DNA of 22,370 nt from Peptococcaceae bacterium UBA5356 (GTDB taxonomy: Bacteria > Bacillota > Peptococcia > DRI-13 > DTU073): contig DHPU01000025.1 of NCBI GenBank assembly GCA_002407935.1, positions 2,002 through 24,371 on the forward strand. The letters are read 5' to 3'. The translations under genes and the position numbers were made by a program. Below, in pieces: positions 15,136 to 22,308 of the stretch (the stretch's first letter is position 1; each line of letters opens with the position of its first letter). Under the pieces are notes generated by a model, which worked only from the letters and a program-made list of their open reading frames with translations, made no database searches and was not told where the DNA came from.

Positions 15136-16410
15136 ATGAAAAGACTAACCTATGATAGCATTTTTGGCCATTTGGTGAAATATGCCTATGAGGGAAGGCT
15201 ATCCGAAGGGATGAGGGAACTTAATCCACATAATGAGCAAAGTTTGAATGAATATATTAAGTATGCTTCTGGAGGAGGAAATCCTGAGCGGGTTGTTTTT
15301 AGCGTAAAGGATTGTCGAGGAGATGAAGGATGCCAATATAATCGATGTCAGGTCGCTTGCCTTTTTCACGCGATTGAAAGAGATGCAGCAGGAAATGTCG
15401 TAATTAAAGACAACTATTGTACCGGTTGCGGTGAATGTGTAAAGGCTTGTCCTCATGAACGTTTAGTGGATAAGAAGGAGTTTATTCCTTTAGTGCAGCT
15501 TCTGCAAGAACGTAAAACACCAGTTTATGCGATTGTTGCTCCGGCCTTTATTCATCAATTTGGGGAGCAGGTAACCCCGGGAAAACTTAGAACTGCTTTG
15601 AAACGGCTGGGCTTTTATGGGATGGTGGAAGTGGCTCTTTTTGCGGATATTTTATCTTTGAAGGAAGCCTTGGAATTTGATGAGCATGTTAGAAAAGAAG
15701 GAGATTTTGTACTTACCAGTTGTTGTTGTCCTATGTGGGTGGCGATGATTAAGAAGGTTTATCATCAATTCGTTCCTCATATTTCTCCTTCGGTTTCGCC
15801 CATGGTGGCTTGTGGACGCGGGGTAAAAAAAATACATCCTGATGCCCGAGTCGTTTTTATTGGCCCTTGTATTGCGAAGAAGGCTGAAGCTAAAGAGGCA
15901 GATGTAAAGGATGCGGTTGATTACGTGTTAACCTTTCAGGAGCTTGCGCAAATTTTTGCTGCCGTGGGAATTAATCCTGCAGAGGGAAAAGAGGACCCTA
16001 GTGAACATTCCTCTAAGGCTGGGCGTATTTATGCCTATGTCGGGGGAGTAAGTAAGGCAGTAAATGATACCTTGAACAGAATCAGGCCGGAAAAGGCGAT
16101 GAAAATAAAAGCCGTCCAAGCGGACGGGGTTAGGGAGTGCCGTAAATTATTACAGCGTATTTTAGATAACGAAATTGAGGCTAATTTTTATGAGGGAATG
16201 GGCTGTATAGGGGGCTGTGTAGGAGGACCCAAAATTAATCTTAAGATGGAGGCAGGAAGAAAGGCCGTGGCTATTTATGGGAAAGAAGCACAAAGTGATA
16301 CACCTGCAGATAATTTATATGTGTTAGAACTTCTTAAAACTTTAGGTTTTCAGGAAATAGACCTGCTTTTACAAGGGGAGAAGTCCATATTGTTTAAGCG
16401 GAAATTTTGA
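15136..16410 (+). CDS. [FeFe]-hydrogenase-like protein with N-terminal two-cluster ferredoxin domain (group C/D-like)
   Basis: 424 residues. A ferredoxin-like segment binds two [4Fe-4S] clusters: Cys60, 66, 71, 75 and CTGCGECVKACP (Cys95, 98, 101, 105). The H-cluster domain follows: L1 TSCCCPMW (Cys196-198), L2 GPCIAKKAEA (Cys245) and L3 EGMGCIGGCVGGP (Cys357, 361). Catalytic group A enzymes have TSCCPxW, MPCxxKxxE and ExMACxGGC, so this L2/L3 pattern is closer to the putative sensory or uncharacterised groups C and D. There is no PAS, kinase or phosphatase extension, and no maturation genes (hydE, hydF, hydG) or electron-transfer subunits in the window. Probable role: H2-linked redox reaction or H2 sensing in the cytoplasm; activity is not certain. 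Confidence 0.85.
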   Translation: MKRLTYDSIFGHLVKYAYEGRLSEGMRELNPHNEQSLNEYIKYASGGGNPERVVFSVKDCRGDEGCQYNRCQVACLFHAIERDAAGNVVIKDNYCTGCGECVKACPHERLVDKKEFIPLVQLLQERKTPVYAIVAPAFIHQFGEQVTPGKLRTALKRLGFYGMVEVALFADILSLKEALEFDEHVRKEGDFVLTSCCCPMWVAMIKKVYHQFVPHISPSVSPMVACGRGVKKIHPDARVVFIGPCIAKKAEAKEADVKDAVDYVLTFQELAQIFAAVGINPAEGKEDPSEHSSKAGRIYAYVGGVSKAVNDTLNRIRPEKAMKIKAVQADGVRECRKLLQRILDNEIEANFYEGMGCIGGCVGGPKINLKMEAGRKAVAIYGKEAQSDTPADNLYVLELLKTLGFQEIDLLLQGEKSILFKRKF

Positions 16411-16441
16411 TAAAAATTAACAAAGAAAGATAAAAGAAAGA

Positions 16442-17953
16442 TTAAGAAGGGTAGTTCAGGGCCTTGATAAAGTTTTCTACTAGGTAAGGATCAAAGTGAG
16501 TACCTGCACAATTTTTAATCTCTGTAATAGCTTTAGTTTTAGACCAGGTTTTCCGATAAGGACGCTTACTAATCATGGCGTCATAGGCATCAACTAAGGC
16601 AAAAATGCGACATTCCAGGGGAATAGTTTCTCCGGAAAGACCTAGCGGATAGCCGCTGCCATCCCATTTTTCATGATGTTTAAGGATTAAGTCTTCGATA
16701 GGAATAAATTCGGAAGTAGAATGAGCGATGCGAGAGCCTAATTCCGAGTGCCATTGGATTTCTTTGATTTCCCGCATGTTTAGGAAACCCTTTTTAAAAA
16801 GGACAGTGTCGGAGATGCCTATTTTACCGATATCATGATATTGTGCCAGTAAATAAAGCTTAGTCATGACAGCTTCCGGTAAATTCATTACTTTTCCTAC
16901 GTTTTGTATTAAATTTTTTAAGCGCTCAATATGTCCATCGGTGATAAAATCTTTTGTTTCTAGTGAGGACATAAAGGAAGCAATAATAGTTTTGCGGGTT
17001 TTATGTTTATTGCTTATTTTTTCCCGGTACATATTATTATCAGCTTCTTTAAAAAGTTCCTCCATACTTGTGCTAATTGTATCCTGGGTTACCGCCCAGC
17101 CGAGAGAAAGGCTAAGTGGCGGAGTAAGAGCATTTTCGTTATATTTACAGAGATTTTTTTGAATCCGTTGGTTGATTATTTCTACTTCTTCCTTTCGGGC
17201 ATAAGGTAAGAGGATAGCGAATTCATCTCCTCCAATACGGGCTACAATATCAGTACTACGTAAAGAAGTAGTGAGGATATGGGCTACATTAATGAGCAGG
17301 GTGTCTCCTACTTGATGACCCAGAGAATCATTAATTATTTTTAAGCCATTAATATCACAGATAATTATCCCAGTCTCGGCCATGCGTAGGTCATAATTTC
17401 TCATTTGTTCTTTAAAAAACGTTCTATTGTATAAACCGGTGAGGGAGTCATAGATTCCTAAATGGATCAGCTTTTCTTCAATACGCTTTCTGTCGGTAAT
17501 ATCACGATAGATGGAATAATAACCAGTTTGTTTATTGTTTATGACAATGGGGAAAGCCAAAACCGAAACGTAAATCAAATTACCGTCTTTCCTTTTTCTG
17601 ATATATTCATTTTGTGGAGCATTTTCTGTTAGAAAGGAATAGGGAAGAGGTGAAACCTCATCATAGAGAAGGTCAGGAACAATAAAATCATTAAGGTTAA
17701 GTCCTTTAATTTCCTTTAGACTATAGCCAAATAGTTGTTCGAATTTTCCGTTTACATTAACAACCTGATTGGCATTGTCCAACATGGCAATCCCTTCGGG
17801 GTAATTTTCGAAGAGTTGTTTATAATTCGTTTTAAGGCTTAATTGTTCTATTAAGGATAAATTATTATTATTACTTTTACGAAGTATTGTAGTACCTTTT
17901 TGCAAACAATTTAAAAAGTTGCCAAAATAATGTTGGATGTTAAATAATTTCAT
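16442..17953 (-). CDS. PAS-GGDEF-HD-GYP cyclic-di-GMP signalling protein
   Basis: 503 residues from ATG 17953; an in-frame TTG at 17986 would add 11 residues but has no ribosome site and overlaps a TATAAT at 17969-17974. Domains: PAS (about 42-155, closing with YSIYRDITDRKRIE), GGDEF (about 160-320) with GGDEF at 241-245 and the inhibitory RxxD five residues before it (232-235), then HD-GYP (about 330-500) with His341, HD at 373-374, His402, HHEKWDGSGYP (426-436) and RIFALVDAYDAM. Both catalytic signatures are intact, so it may both make and degrade cyclic di-GMP. There is no membrane segment, so the PAS domain probably senses a cytoplasmic signal. It is convergent to the hydrogenase-like gene. 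Confidence 0.93.
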   Translation of the reverse strand: MKLFNIQHYFGNFLNCLQKGTTILRKSNNNNLSLIEQLSLKTNYKQLFENYPEGIAMLDNANQVVNVNGKFEQLFGYSLKEIKGLNLNDFIVPDLLYDEVSPLPYSFLTENAPQNEYIRKRKDGNLIYVSVLAFPIVINNKQTGYYSIYRDITDRKRIEEKLIHLGIYDSLTGLYNRTFFKEQMRNYDLRMAETGIIICDINGLKIINDSLGHQVGDTLLINVAHILTTSLRSTDIVARIGGDEFAILLPYARKEEVEIINQRIQKNLCKYNENALTPPLSLSLGWAVTQDTISTSMEELFKEADNNMYREKISNKHKTRKTIIASFMSSLETKDFITDGHIERLKNLIQNVGKVMNLPEAVMTKLYLLAQYHDIGKIGISDTVLFKKGFLNMREIKEIQWHSELGSRIAHSTSEFIPIEDLILKHHEKWDGSGYPLGLSGETIPLECRIFALVDAYDAMISKRPYRKTWSKTKAITEIKNCAGTHFDPYLVENFIKALNYPS

Positions 17954-18040
17954 AAAAACCACATCCCGATTATACTTTTTATACAATTATATAATTCGCC
18001 AAAATTTTGTAAAAGCCTGCCTGAAAATTTATTATTTGTA

Positions 18041-18928
18041 TTATTCTTTTACGATCATAGTTCCGATCCCTTTGTTAGTAAAGATTTCAAGTAAGAGAGA
18101 ATGGGGCTTGCGACCATCAATGATATGTACATGAGGAATGCCATAGTTTAAAGCGAGGAGACAACTCTCGGCTTTAGGAATCATTCCTCCTTTGATTAAT
18201 CCTTTTTGTATATAATCGTGGACTTCTGTTTTAGTTAGCTTGGAAGCCAAGGAGTCAGGCCCTTCACCGATGTAGATTCCTTCTACATCGGTTAGCATTA
18301 CTAATTTATCAGCCTGAAGGGCTCCTCCCAAAGAGCCGGCGGCATGGTCGGCATTAATATTATAGCTTTTCCCATCGGGGCCAATGCCTATAGGTGAAAT
18401 GACAGGAATATATCCCTGTCCGGTAAGAAGATGAATAATCTCCGTATTAATTTGCTTTATTTCTCCTACTAAACCGATATCTGTTTCAATTTCTTCGCCG
18501 TTTTCATTTTTAGTGAAGATTGTTTTTCTTTCAACTTGAATAAGGTTACCGTCTTTACCGGAAATACCCACAGCATTTCCCCCTAGTTCATTGAGACAAC
18601 CTACGAGGTCTTTGTTAATACGACCACTGAGTACCATTTCGACGATTTCCATGGTATCTTCATTGGTGATACGCAATCCTTGTAGAAATTTTGTTTCCTG
18701 CCCGCTTTTTTCCAGCCACTTATTGATACCGGGTCCACCTCCGTGAACAATCACAGGATTCATACCGACGAGTTTCATCAAGATAATATCCTGCAGGGCA
18801 AGTTTTTCCAGTTCGGAATTGAGCATGGCATGTCCACCTAGTTTGATCACAACAGTTTTACCGAAAAACTTTTGAATATAGGGAAGCGCTTCTACTAAAA
18901 TAGTGGCTTTTTCTGTTGGGTTATGCAT
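18041..18928 (-). CDS. argB: Acetylglutamate kinase
   Basis: 295 residues, ATG behind GGAGTGA. VIKLGGHAML (27-36) contains the catalytic Lys29 and the phosphate-binding Gly-Gly; most ArgB proteins read GGNAM. VHGGGPGIN (about 60-68) binds N-acetylglutamate, and the C-terminal part has NINADHAAGSLGGALQADKLVMLTDVEG, KGGMIPK and HIIDGRKPHSLL, all typical. It phosphorylates N-acetyl-L-glutamate in arginine synthesis. The N-terminal helix (about 8-20) seen in arginine-inhibited hexameric forms is present, so feedback inhibition is likely. No other arginine gene is in the window. Confidence 0.95.
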   Translation of the reverse strand: MHNPTEKATILVEALPYIQKFFGKTVVIKLGGHAMLNSELEKLALQDIILMKLVGMNPVIVHGGGPGINKWLEKSGQETKFLQGLRITNEDTMEIVEMVLSGRINKDLVGCLNELGGNAVGISGKDGNLIQVERKTIFTKNENGEEIETDIGLVGEIKQINTEIIHLLTGQGYIPVISPIGIGPDGKSYNINADHAAGSLGGALQADKLVMLTDVEGIYIGEGPDSLASKLTKTEVHDYIQKGLIKGGMIPKAESCLLALNYGIPHVHIIDGRKPHSLLLEIFTNKGIGTMIVKE

Positions 18929-18973
18929 TTATTTCACTCCAGTTAAGTATTTTTCTTTTTTCCTCTTGAGTTT

Positions 18974-19002
18974 ATTATAGCTTAAAAAGTTAAAAAGCTG
19001 AA
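18974..19002 (-). promoter_or_regulatory. Candidate argB promoter
   Basis: On the minus strand: TTCAGC (18997-19002), a 17-base spacer, then a perfect TATAAT (18974-18979), 45 bases before the argB ATG. The -35 is poor. Confidence 0.4.
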
Positions 19003-19018
19003 TGCTAAATTCTAATTA

Positions 19019-19045
19019 ACCCCCTTAAAGTTGCTGCATATAGTG
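19019..19045 (+). promoter_or_regulatory. Candidate sigma-K/E-type promoter of ytaF
   Basis: AC at 19019-19020, a 16-base gap, then CATATAGTG at 19037-19045. It fits mother-cell sigma consensus except for the last A and lies 27 bases before the TTG start of a sporulation gene. Confidence 0.45.
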
Positions 19046-19071
19046 TAGGTAGTGATCAAGAAGGGGTGTGA

Positions 19072-19695
19072 TTGTTTTTGCTTTCTATTTTTCTTTTTGC
19101 ACTGGCTTTGAGTTTGGACGGGTTTGGGATGGGATTGTCTTATGGATTGAGAAAGATTAAAATAGTGTTTTCTTCGTTGCTGATTATTTGTCTTTCTTCA
19201 GCAATGGCTATTATTGTGTCGATGCTTTTTGGCGAGATGCTGGGTTCCTTTTTATCGGAGAGAACAGCTTCTTTTCTGGGGGCATGTATTTTAATAATAG
19301 TAGGGATATGGATTAGCTTACAAAATTATTTTTTAAATCTGGTGGGCCCGCATATTTATAGTTTAGATGTACCACAACTAGGCATTGTTATTAATATTCT
19401 GAAGGAACCTGTCCAGGCTGATTTAAACCGATCCGGAGAAATCGATTTCAAAGAAGCTTTTTTGTTAGGCTTTGCCTTGGCCATGGATGCCTTAGGGGCT
19501 GGTTTTGGGGCAGCCCTGGCTGGATACAGTTTTCTCTGGACTCCGCTAATGGTGGCAGTTATTGAATTCATCATGATTAATGCAGGAGTATTGCTTGGAA
19601 AAAAATTATGCTTTAGTGACTTACAAAAGGGAATAACGTTAATTCCGGGGGGAATGATTATTATATTAGGGCTAACAAAACTAATTAGATTGTAA
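19072..19695 (+). CDS. ytaF: Sporulation membrane protein YtaF (MntP-like fold)
   Basis: 207 residues, TTG start after AAGGGGTG. About six membrane segments form two similar halves: ALALSLDGFGMGLSYG near the N-terminus and LGFALAMDALGAGFGAALAG in the second half, each with an Asp in the helix, as in MntP/LysE-like transporters. The central loop ILKEPVQADLNRSGEIDFKEA is characteristic of YtaF. Relatives are found in endospore formers and are annotated as sporulation membrane proteins; the transported ion is not known to me. A mother-cell-type promoter precedes it. It is divergent from argB. Confidence 0.88.
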   Translation: MFLLSIFLFALALSLDGFGMGLSYGLRKIKIVFSSLLIICLSSAMAIIVSMLFGEMLGSFLSERTASFLGACILIIVGIWISLQNYFLNLVGPHIYSLDVPQLGIVINILKEPVQADLNRSGEIDFKEAFLLGFALAMDALGAGFGAALAGYSFLWTPLMVAVIEFIMINAGVLLGKKLCFSDLQKGITLIPGGMIIILGLTKLIRL

Positions 19696-19712
19696 TATAA
19701 TTAGTTTTGTTA
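19673..19712 (+). terminator. AT-rich 15-pair hairpin between ytaF and the ECF S-component gene
   Basis: 19673-19687 pairs perfectly with 19698-19712, loop of ten bases. The ytaF stop codon is in the loop and the second arm contains TTTTGTT. Probably a terminator or attenuator for ytaF. Confidence 0.55.
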
Positions 19713-19723
19713 TGTGAATTGAG

Positions 19724-19747
19724 AGGAGCGTGTAAATGTAAATGATG
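19724..19747 (+). promoter_or_regulatory. AUG-stop leader elements at the start of the S-component gene
   Basis: AGGAG at 19724-19728 is spaced seven bases from ATG 19736, which is followed at once by TAA. The real ATG (19742) follows the TAA directly and is 13 bases from the AGGAG. GTG 19730 is likewise followed by TAA. Ribosomes may initiate on the start-stop and re-initiate on the gene. Confidence 0.45.
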
Positions 19748-20236
19748 AAGATAACTACTAAAATTTTAACCCGAAGTGCTTTAATTTTGGCTTTAGCGAT
19801 AGCAGTGCAAAGTATTAAAATGCCGCAGTTTGTGACCGGCCCTTTAGTTAATGCGCTTTTGTTTCTCGCTGCTGCTTTAATTAGCCCTATCAGCGGGGTC
19901 TTAATTGGCCTTTTTACGCCGTTATTAGCTTTTAGTTTTGGGATTATGCCCTTGGCACCGGCCGTACCTGTGATTATGCTGGGAAATGGTTTATTAGCTG
20001 CTGTTTATGGTTTACTTTCTCGCAAACCTGTTTTGGGGGTTGGCGTAGCTTCTTTGGCGAAGTATGCGGTGATGACTCTTAGTGTATATTTTCTTTTCCC
20101 GGGATTATTAAAGATTACTTTCCCTCAAAAAGTAGTTACCATCTTGACGACACCACAGCTTTTGACAGCTTTGGCAGGAGGAGTTTTAGCCTTACTTGTC
20201 ATTAAAGCAATGGATTGGCAAAAAGTGAACAGATAA
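19742..20236 (+). CDS. ECF-type transporter S component, substrate unknown
   Basis: 164 residues, strongly hydrophobic, with five or six predicted membrane segments (about 10-25, 33-55, 60-85, 88-108, 112-125 and 138-158). LILALAIAVQSIKMPQFVTGPLVNALLFLAAALISP and the following GVLIGLFTPLLAF resemble the small substrate-binding (S) subunits of energy-coupling-factor vitamin/metal transporters, which share EcfA-A'-T modules encoded elsewhere. No EcfA or EcfT gene is in the window. ATG 19742 and 19745 are both possible; the spacing from AGGAG is unusual. No riboswitch fits in the 46-base gap after ytaF, so the substrate cannot be guessed. Confidence 0.7.
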   Translation: MMKITTKILTRSALILALAIAVQSIKMPQFVTGPLVNALLFLAAALISPISGVLIGLFTPLLAFSFGIMPLAPAVPVIMLGNGLLAAVYGLLSRKPVLGVGVASLAKYAVMTLSVYFLFPGLLKITFPQKVVTILTTPQLLTALAGGVLALLVIKAMDWQKVNR

Positions 20237-20309
20237 TAGTTGGCACTATAGGTAATATATACAGTCTGTAAAATATCATAACGAAAAAAACATGGGGAAC
20301 ACTATTATT

Positions 20310-20380
20310 AGGCTGGTAACTGTTTAATAAGTTAGCAAGGCTGGAAATTACGGCCGTTAGTTAACTTTGGTTACCAGCCT
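20310..20380. repeat. Long structured inverted repeat overlapping the 3' end of the beta-propeller gene
   Basis: AGGCTGGTAAC (20310-20320) is the perfect inverted partner of GTTACCAGCCT (20370-20380). Inside, AAGTTA (20329-20334) pairs with TAACTT (20362-20367). The remaining bases of the 20237-20360 gap hold no gene. Probably a transcription boundary for the two convergent genes; there is no T-tract. Confidence 0.5.
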
Positions 20381-21704
20381 GGTCTATGATTAGACCATTA
20401 TTATGATTATAATCATTATTATTATGATCAAGAGGATTAATACATATTATTGAAGGTGACAAAAATATTGGCAGTGGTTCCGCACATGGTTCTTCCTCAA
20501 AATATAAGAATCTTGAGGCAAGACCTTTTTCCGGAAGATAACCGGCATGTTTACTTAGGATCTCACCGGTTTTGTTTGTTTTAGTAATGACGTTGTTAAT
20601 TTCATCCCAGAAAAAAAGCGCGTTATCTTTGGACCATTGGAGATGGTGGAGGGGAGAAAGAAAGGTCTTAATGGTTATTTCCGGGGACTTTTCTGTAGAA
20701 AATATTTTTTCAGAAAGTGGGAATATAAATAAATTGTCTATAAAATCATTTGTGATTGTATAAGCTAAAACTTGCTCTTGCCGGTTATAAGCTAAATTAC
20801 GGCAGATACCGTTAAAACTAATGGGAAGAAAACTTGTTTCTCCTGTTTGATAGTTCCAGATAATAATCTTTCCTGTTTCTTGCCCGTCAGAATTTAGGAT
20901 AAGGAGGATTGCCTCTTCAGAAAGCCAACAGCAAGCGCCTAAGTTTTCAGAGCTTTTTTTAGCCAGCTCTTTTCCGCTTTTTCCAAGTACCGCTATTTGA
21001 AAAAAACCGCTGCCTTGGTCAGGATAATCCTCCAGATAGGTGTATAATATTTTTTCATCCAGAGGACTCCACTCAAGAGAAGTAACCACTTTTACTATTT
21101 CAGGCGTAGGTTCATTAAAGGAAGCAGTATTATCGACAGGATTATTAATATCGAAAACCCCAATATCTTGCGGTGTAGTGAAGGCTATTTTTGTACCTGC
21201 ATTATTCCAGGCGCAGACTGGTTGTGTTGAAAGAAAAAAGGGCGGTTCATGTTCAGCGAGACTATATAAAAGAAGGCCATCCGACCAATTGAACAAGGTA
21301 TAGTATTTTTCACTAGGGCTTAAGGTAGCCATTTCTCCCCAGCCCTTGAGTGCCGTACCAGGAATAAACGCATAATTATCCGGTTTATTGCGCATAGCTC
21401 GGATAGTGCCGGTATGATCCAGAATTATTTCCACAGAGCATGGAGAAGGGAATTGCTGTAAGGTTAGCAGTCTGCCGGAATGTTTCCCCATCCAAGCAAT
21501 TAATGTTTGCGAAGAATAGGGATAGGAGACAATTCCCTCGCTTGTTTCTATTTGGATGAGCTGGTCATGGCGGCTTAAATAAAGGCCTTCGAGCAGTACT
21601 TCTTCCGGCTTCGGCAGCCAGACATTTTGTGCTTTGGCTGTACCATCTGTCGGGATAGTTAAAAAGAAAGAAAGTAAAAGAAAAGATAAAAGCTGTTTAA
21701 TCAT
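20361..21704 (-). CDS. Exported beta-propeller (TolB/WD40-like) protein, function unknown
   Basis: 447 residues from ATG 21704. I prefer this to the open frame extending to 21875 because MIKQLLSFLLLSFFLTIP is a good Sec signal peptide (cleavage probably after TAKA, near residue 25) and GGGAGGTG lies just upstream. The mature part repeats a blade-like pattern: short strands with W-S/N-x-x-x-x-K-I-x-F or LEWSPLDEKILY, CAWNNAGTKIAF, LQWSKDNALFFW and NLAYNRQEQVLAY, giving five or six visible blades. The C-terminus is low-complexity, rich in Asn and His (DHNNNDYNHNN). No catalytic motif is seen. It is probably an extracytoplasmic scaffold or sensor protein. A terminator separates it from the upstream tRNA. 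Confidence 0.75.
   Translation of the reverse strand: MIKQLLSFLLLSFFLTIPTDGTAKAQNVWLPKPEEVLLEGLYLSRHDQLIQIETSEGIVSYPYSSQTLIAWMGKHSGRLLTLQQFPSPCSVEIILDHTGTIRAMRNKPDNYAFIPGTALKGWGEMATLSPSEKYYTLFNWSDGLLLYSLAEHEPPFFLSTQPVCAWNNAGTKIAFTTPQDIGVFDINNPVDNTASFNEPTPEIVKVVTSLEWSPLDEKILYTYLEDYPDQGSGFFQIAVLGKSGKELAKKSSENLGACCWLSEEAILLILNSDGQETGKIIIWNYQTGETSFLPISFNGICRNLAYNRQEQVLAYTITNDFIDNLFIFPLSEKIFSTEKSPEITIKTFLSPLHHLQWSKDNALFFWDEINNVITKTNKTGEILSKHAGYLPEKGLASRFLYFEEEPCAEPLPIFLSPSIICINPLDHNNNDYNHNNGLIIDQAGNQS
20381..20396. terminator. Small hairpin inside the 3' end of the beta-propeller gene
   Basis: GGTCTA-TGAT-TAGACC, a six-pair stem with a four-base loop, followed on the + strand by an AT-rich stretch that includes the 14-base palindrome ATGATTATAATCAT. 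It may help end the S-component transcript. Confidence 0.3.
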
Positions 21705-21820
21705 TTTTTTAAAACACCTCCCAAAAAGACTCATATGGTAATATTTTACATTTATTCGGAAAATCCTTCTTTTGTAAAAAGAAATTATAAATAAACATGA
21801 GTTAAGAGGAGTTTTAAGAC

Positions 21821-21853
21821 AAAAAAAGTAACCCTTATTTACGTTAAGGGTTA
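21821..21853 (-). terminator. Intrinsic terminator downstream of the minus-strand tRNA
   Basis: TAACCCTTA (21829-21837) pairs perfectly with TAAGGGTTA (21845-21853), loop of seven. On the minus strand a run of seven T (21821-21827) follows, separated by one base. A second small hairpin GCATC/GATGC lies at 21872-21886. Confidence 0.85.
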
Positions 21854-21894
21854 TAACATAGAAAATTTTTAGCATCTTGAGGATGCAGTCCTAG

Positions 21895-21966
21895 AGAGAT
21901 AGGTGGGAATCGAACCCACATAATCAGGTGCCACGTACCTGAGTGCAACCATTACACCACAATCTC
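21895..21966 (-). tRNA. Non-canonical tRNA with GUG anticodon (tRNA-His-like)
   Basis: A cloverleaf can be drawn: acceptor GAGATTG/CTATCTC (one T-T mismatch at 6:67), D stem GTGT/GCAC with loop AATGGTT, anticodon stem CAGGT/ACCTG with loop ACGTGGC, five-base variable loop, and T arm GTGGG-TTCGATT-CCCAC. The anticodon would be GTG (His). Departures from the norm: C instead of U at 33, T instead of A at 21, no G-1/C73 identity pair for HisRS (A-1 and T73 instead), and no encoded CCA. The acceptor can be extended outward by three more pairs. Promoter and terminator are both present. It may be a special-purpose tRNA or a decaying one. Confidence 0.6.
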
Positions 21967-21985
21967 TCCTCGTGAACTTGTCCTT

Positions 21986-22014
21986 ATTATAACAAGGTCT
22001 GTTAATATTTGCAA
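21986..22014 (-). promoter_or_regulatory. Promoter of the minus-strand tRNA
   Basis: On the minus strand: TTGCAA (22009-22014), a 17-base spacer, and a perfect TATAAT (21986-21991), giving a leader of about 13 bases before the tRNA. Confidence 0.65.
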
Positions 22015-22040
22015 ATGGTTCTTTTTGGACAACAATTAAT

Positions 22041-22069
22041 TTGACAATTGGGAGATGTCATTTTATAAT
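22041..22069 (+). promoter_or_regulatory. Consensus sigma-A promoter of tRNA-Val
   Basis: TTGACA (22041-22046), exactly 17 bases, then TATAAT (22064-22069). An inverted repeat TGACA-N9-TGTCA (22042-22060) covers the -35 and most of the spacer. Confidence 0.9.
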
Positions 22070-22107
22070 AAAACCACTGATTGTAATGACGGTTGTTTAA
22101 AATTCAA

Positions 22108-22185
22108 GGGCAGTTAGCTCAGTCTGGTTAGAGTGCTGCGTTGACATCGCAGAGGTCACTGGTTCGATCCCAGTACTGCCCACCA
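22108..22185 (+). tRNA. tRNA-Val (anticodon GAC)
   Basis: Acceptor GGGCAGT/ACTGCCC, anticodon stem CTGCG/CGCAG with loop TTGACAT (anticodon GAC), T arm CACTGGTTCGATCCCAGTA with regular stem, discriminator A and an encoded CCA at 22183-22185. All stems pair. It reads GUC/GUU valine codons. A consensus promoter precedes it and an intrinsic terminator follows, so it is a single-gene unit. Confidence 0.96.
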
Positions 22186-22197
22186 TAGGAGTATAAC

Positions 22198-22229
22198 AAG
22201 GCTTGCGAGAGTTTTCGCAGGCTTTTTTT
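22198..22229 (+). terminator. Intrinsic terminator of tRNA-Val
   Basis: GCTTGCGA (22201-22208) pairs with TCGCAGGC (22215-22222) with one G-T pair, loop of six, then seven T (22223-22229). The flanking AAG can also pair with the first Ts. Confidence 0.88.
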
Positions 22230-22308
22230 GTTTGGATAATATTTTAAAAAAGAAACATGCTATAAGCATAAATTGTTAAATTTATAAAGAAGAAAAAAGG
22301 AGGATTAT

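Noticed and set aside
16866..17162. Plus-strand open frame of 98 codons inside the GGDEF-HD-GYP gene.
   Set aside because: Antisense shadow of conserved GGDEF and HD-GYP coding sequence.
17985..17996. AATTATATAATT palindrome upstream of the GGDEF-HD-GYP gene as an operator.
   Set aside because: It is an all-AT 12-mer in an AT-rich gap and no partner site or conservation can be shown.
21705..21875. N-terminal extension of the beta-propeller protein to 21875.
   Set aside because: The extension contains the ribosome site for ATG 21704 and would hide a clear signal peptide; it also reaches into the tRNA terminator region.
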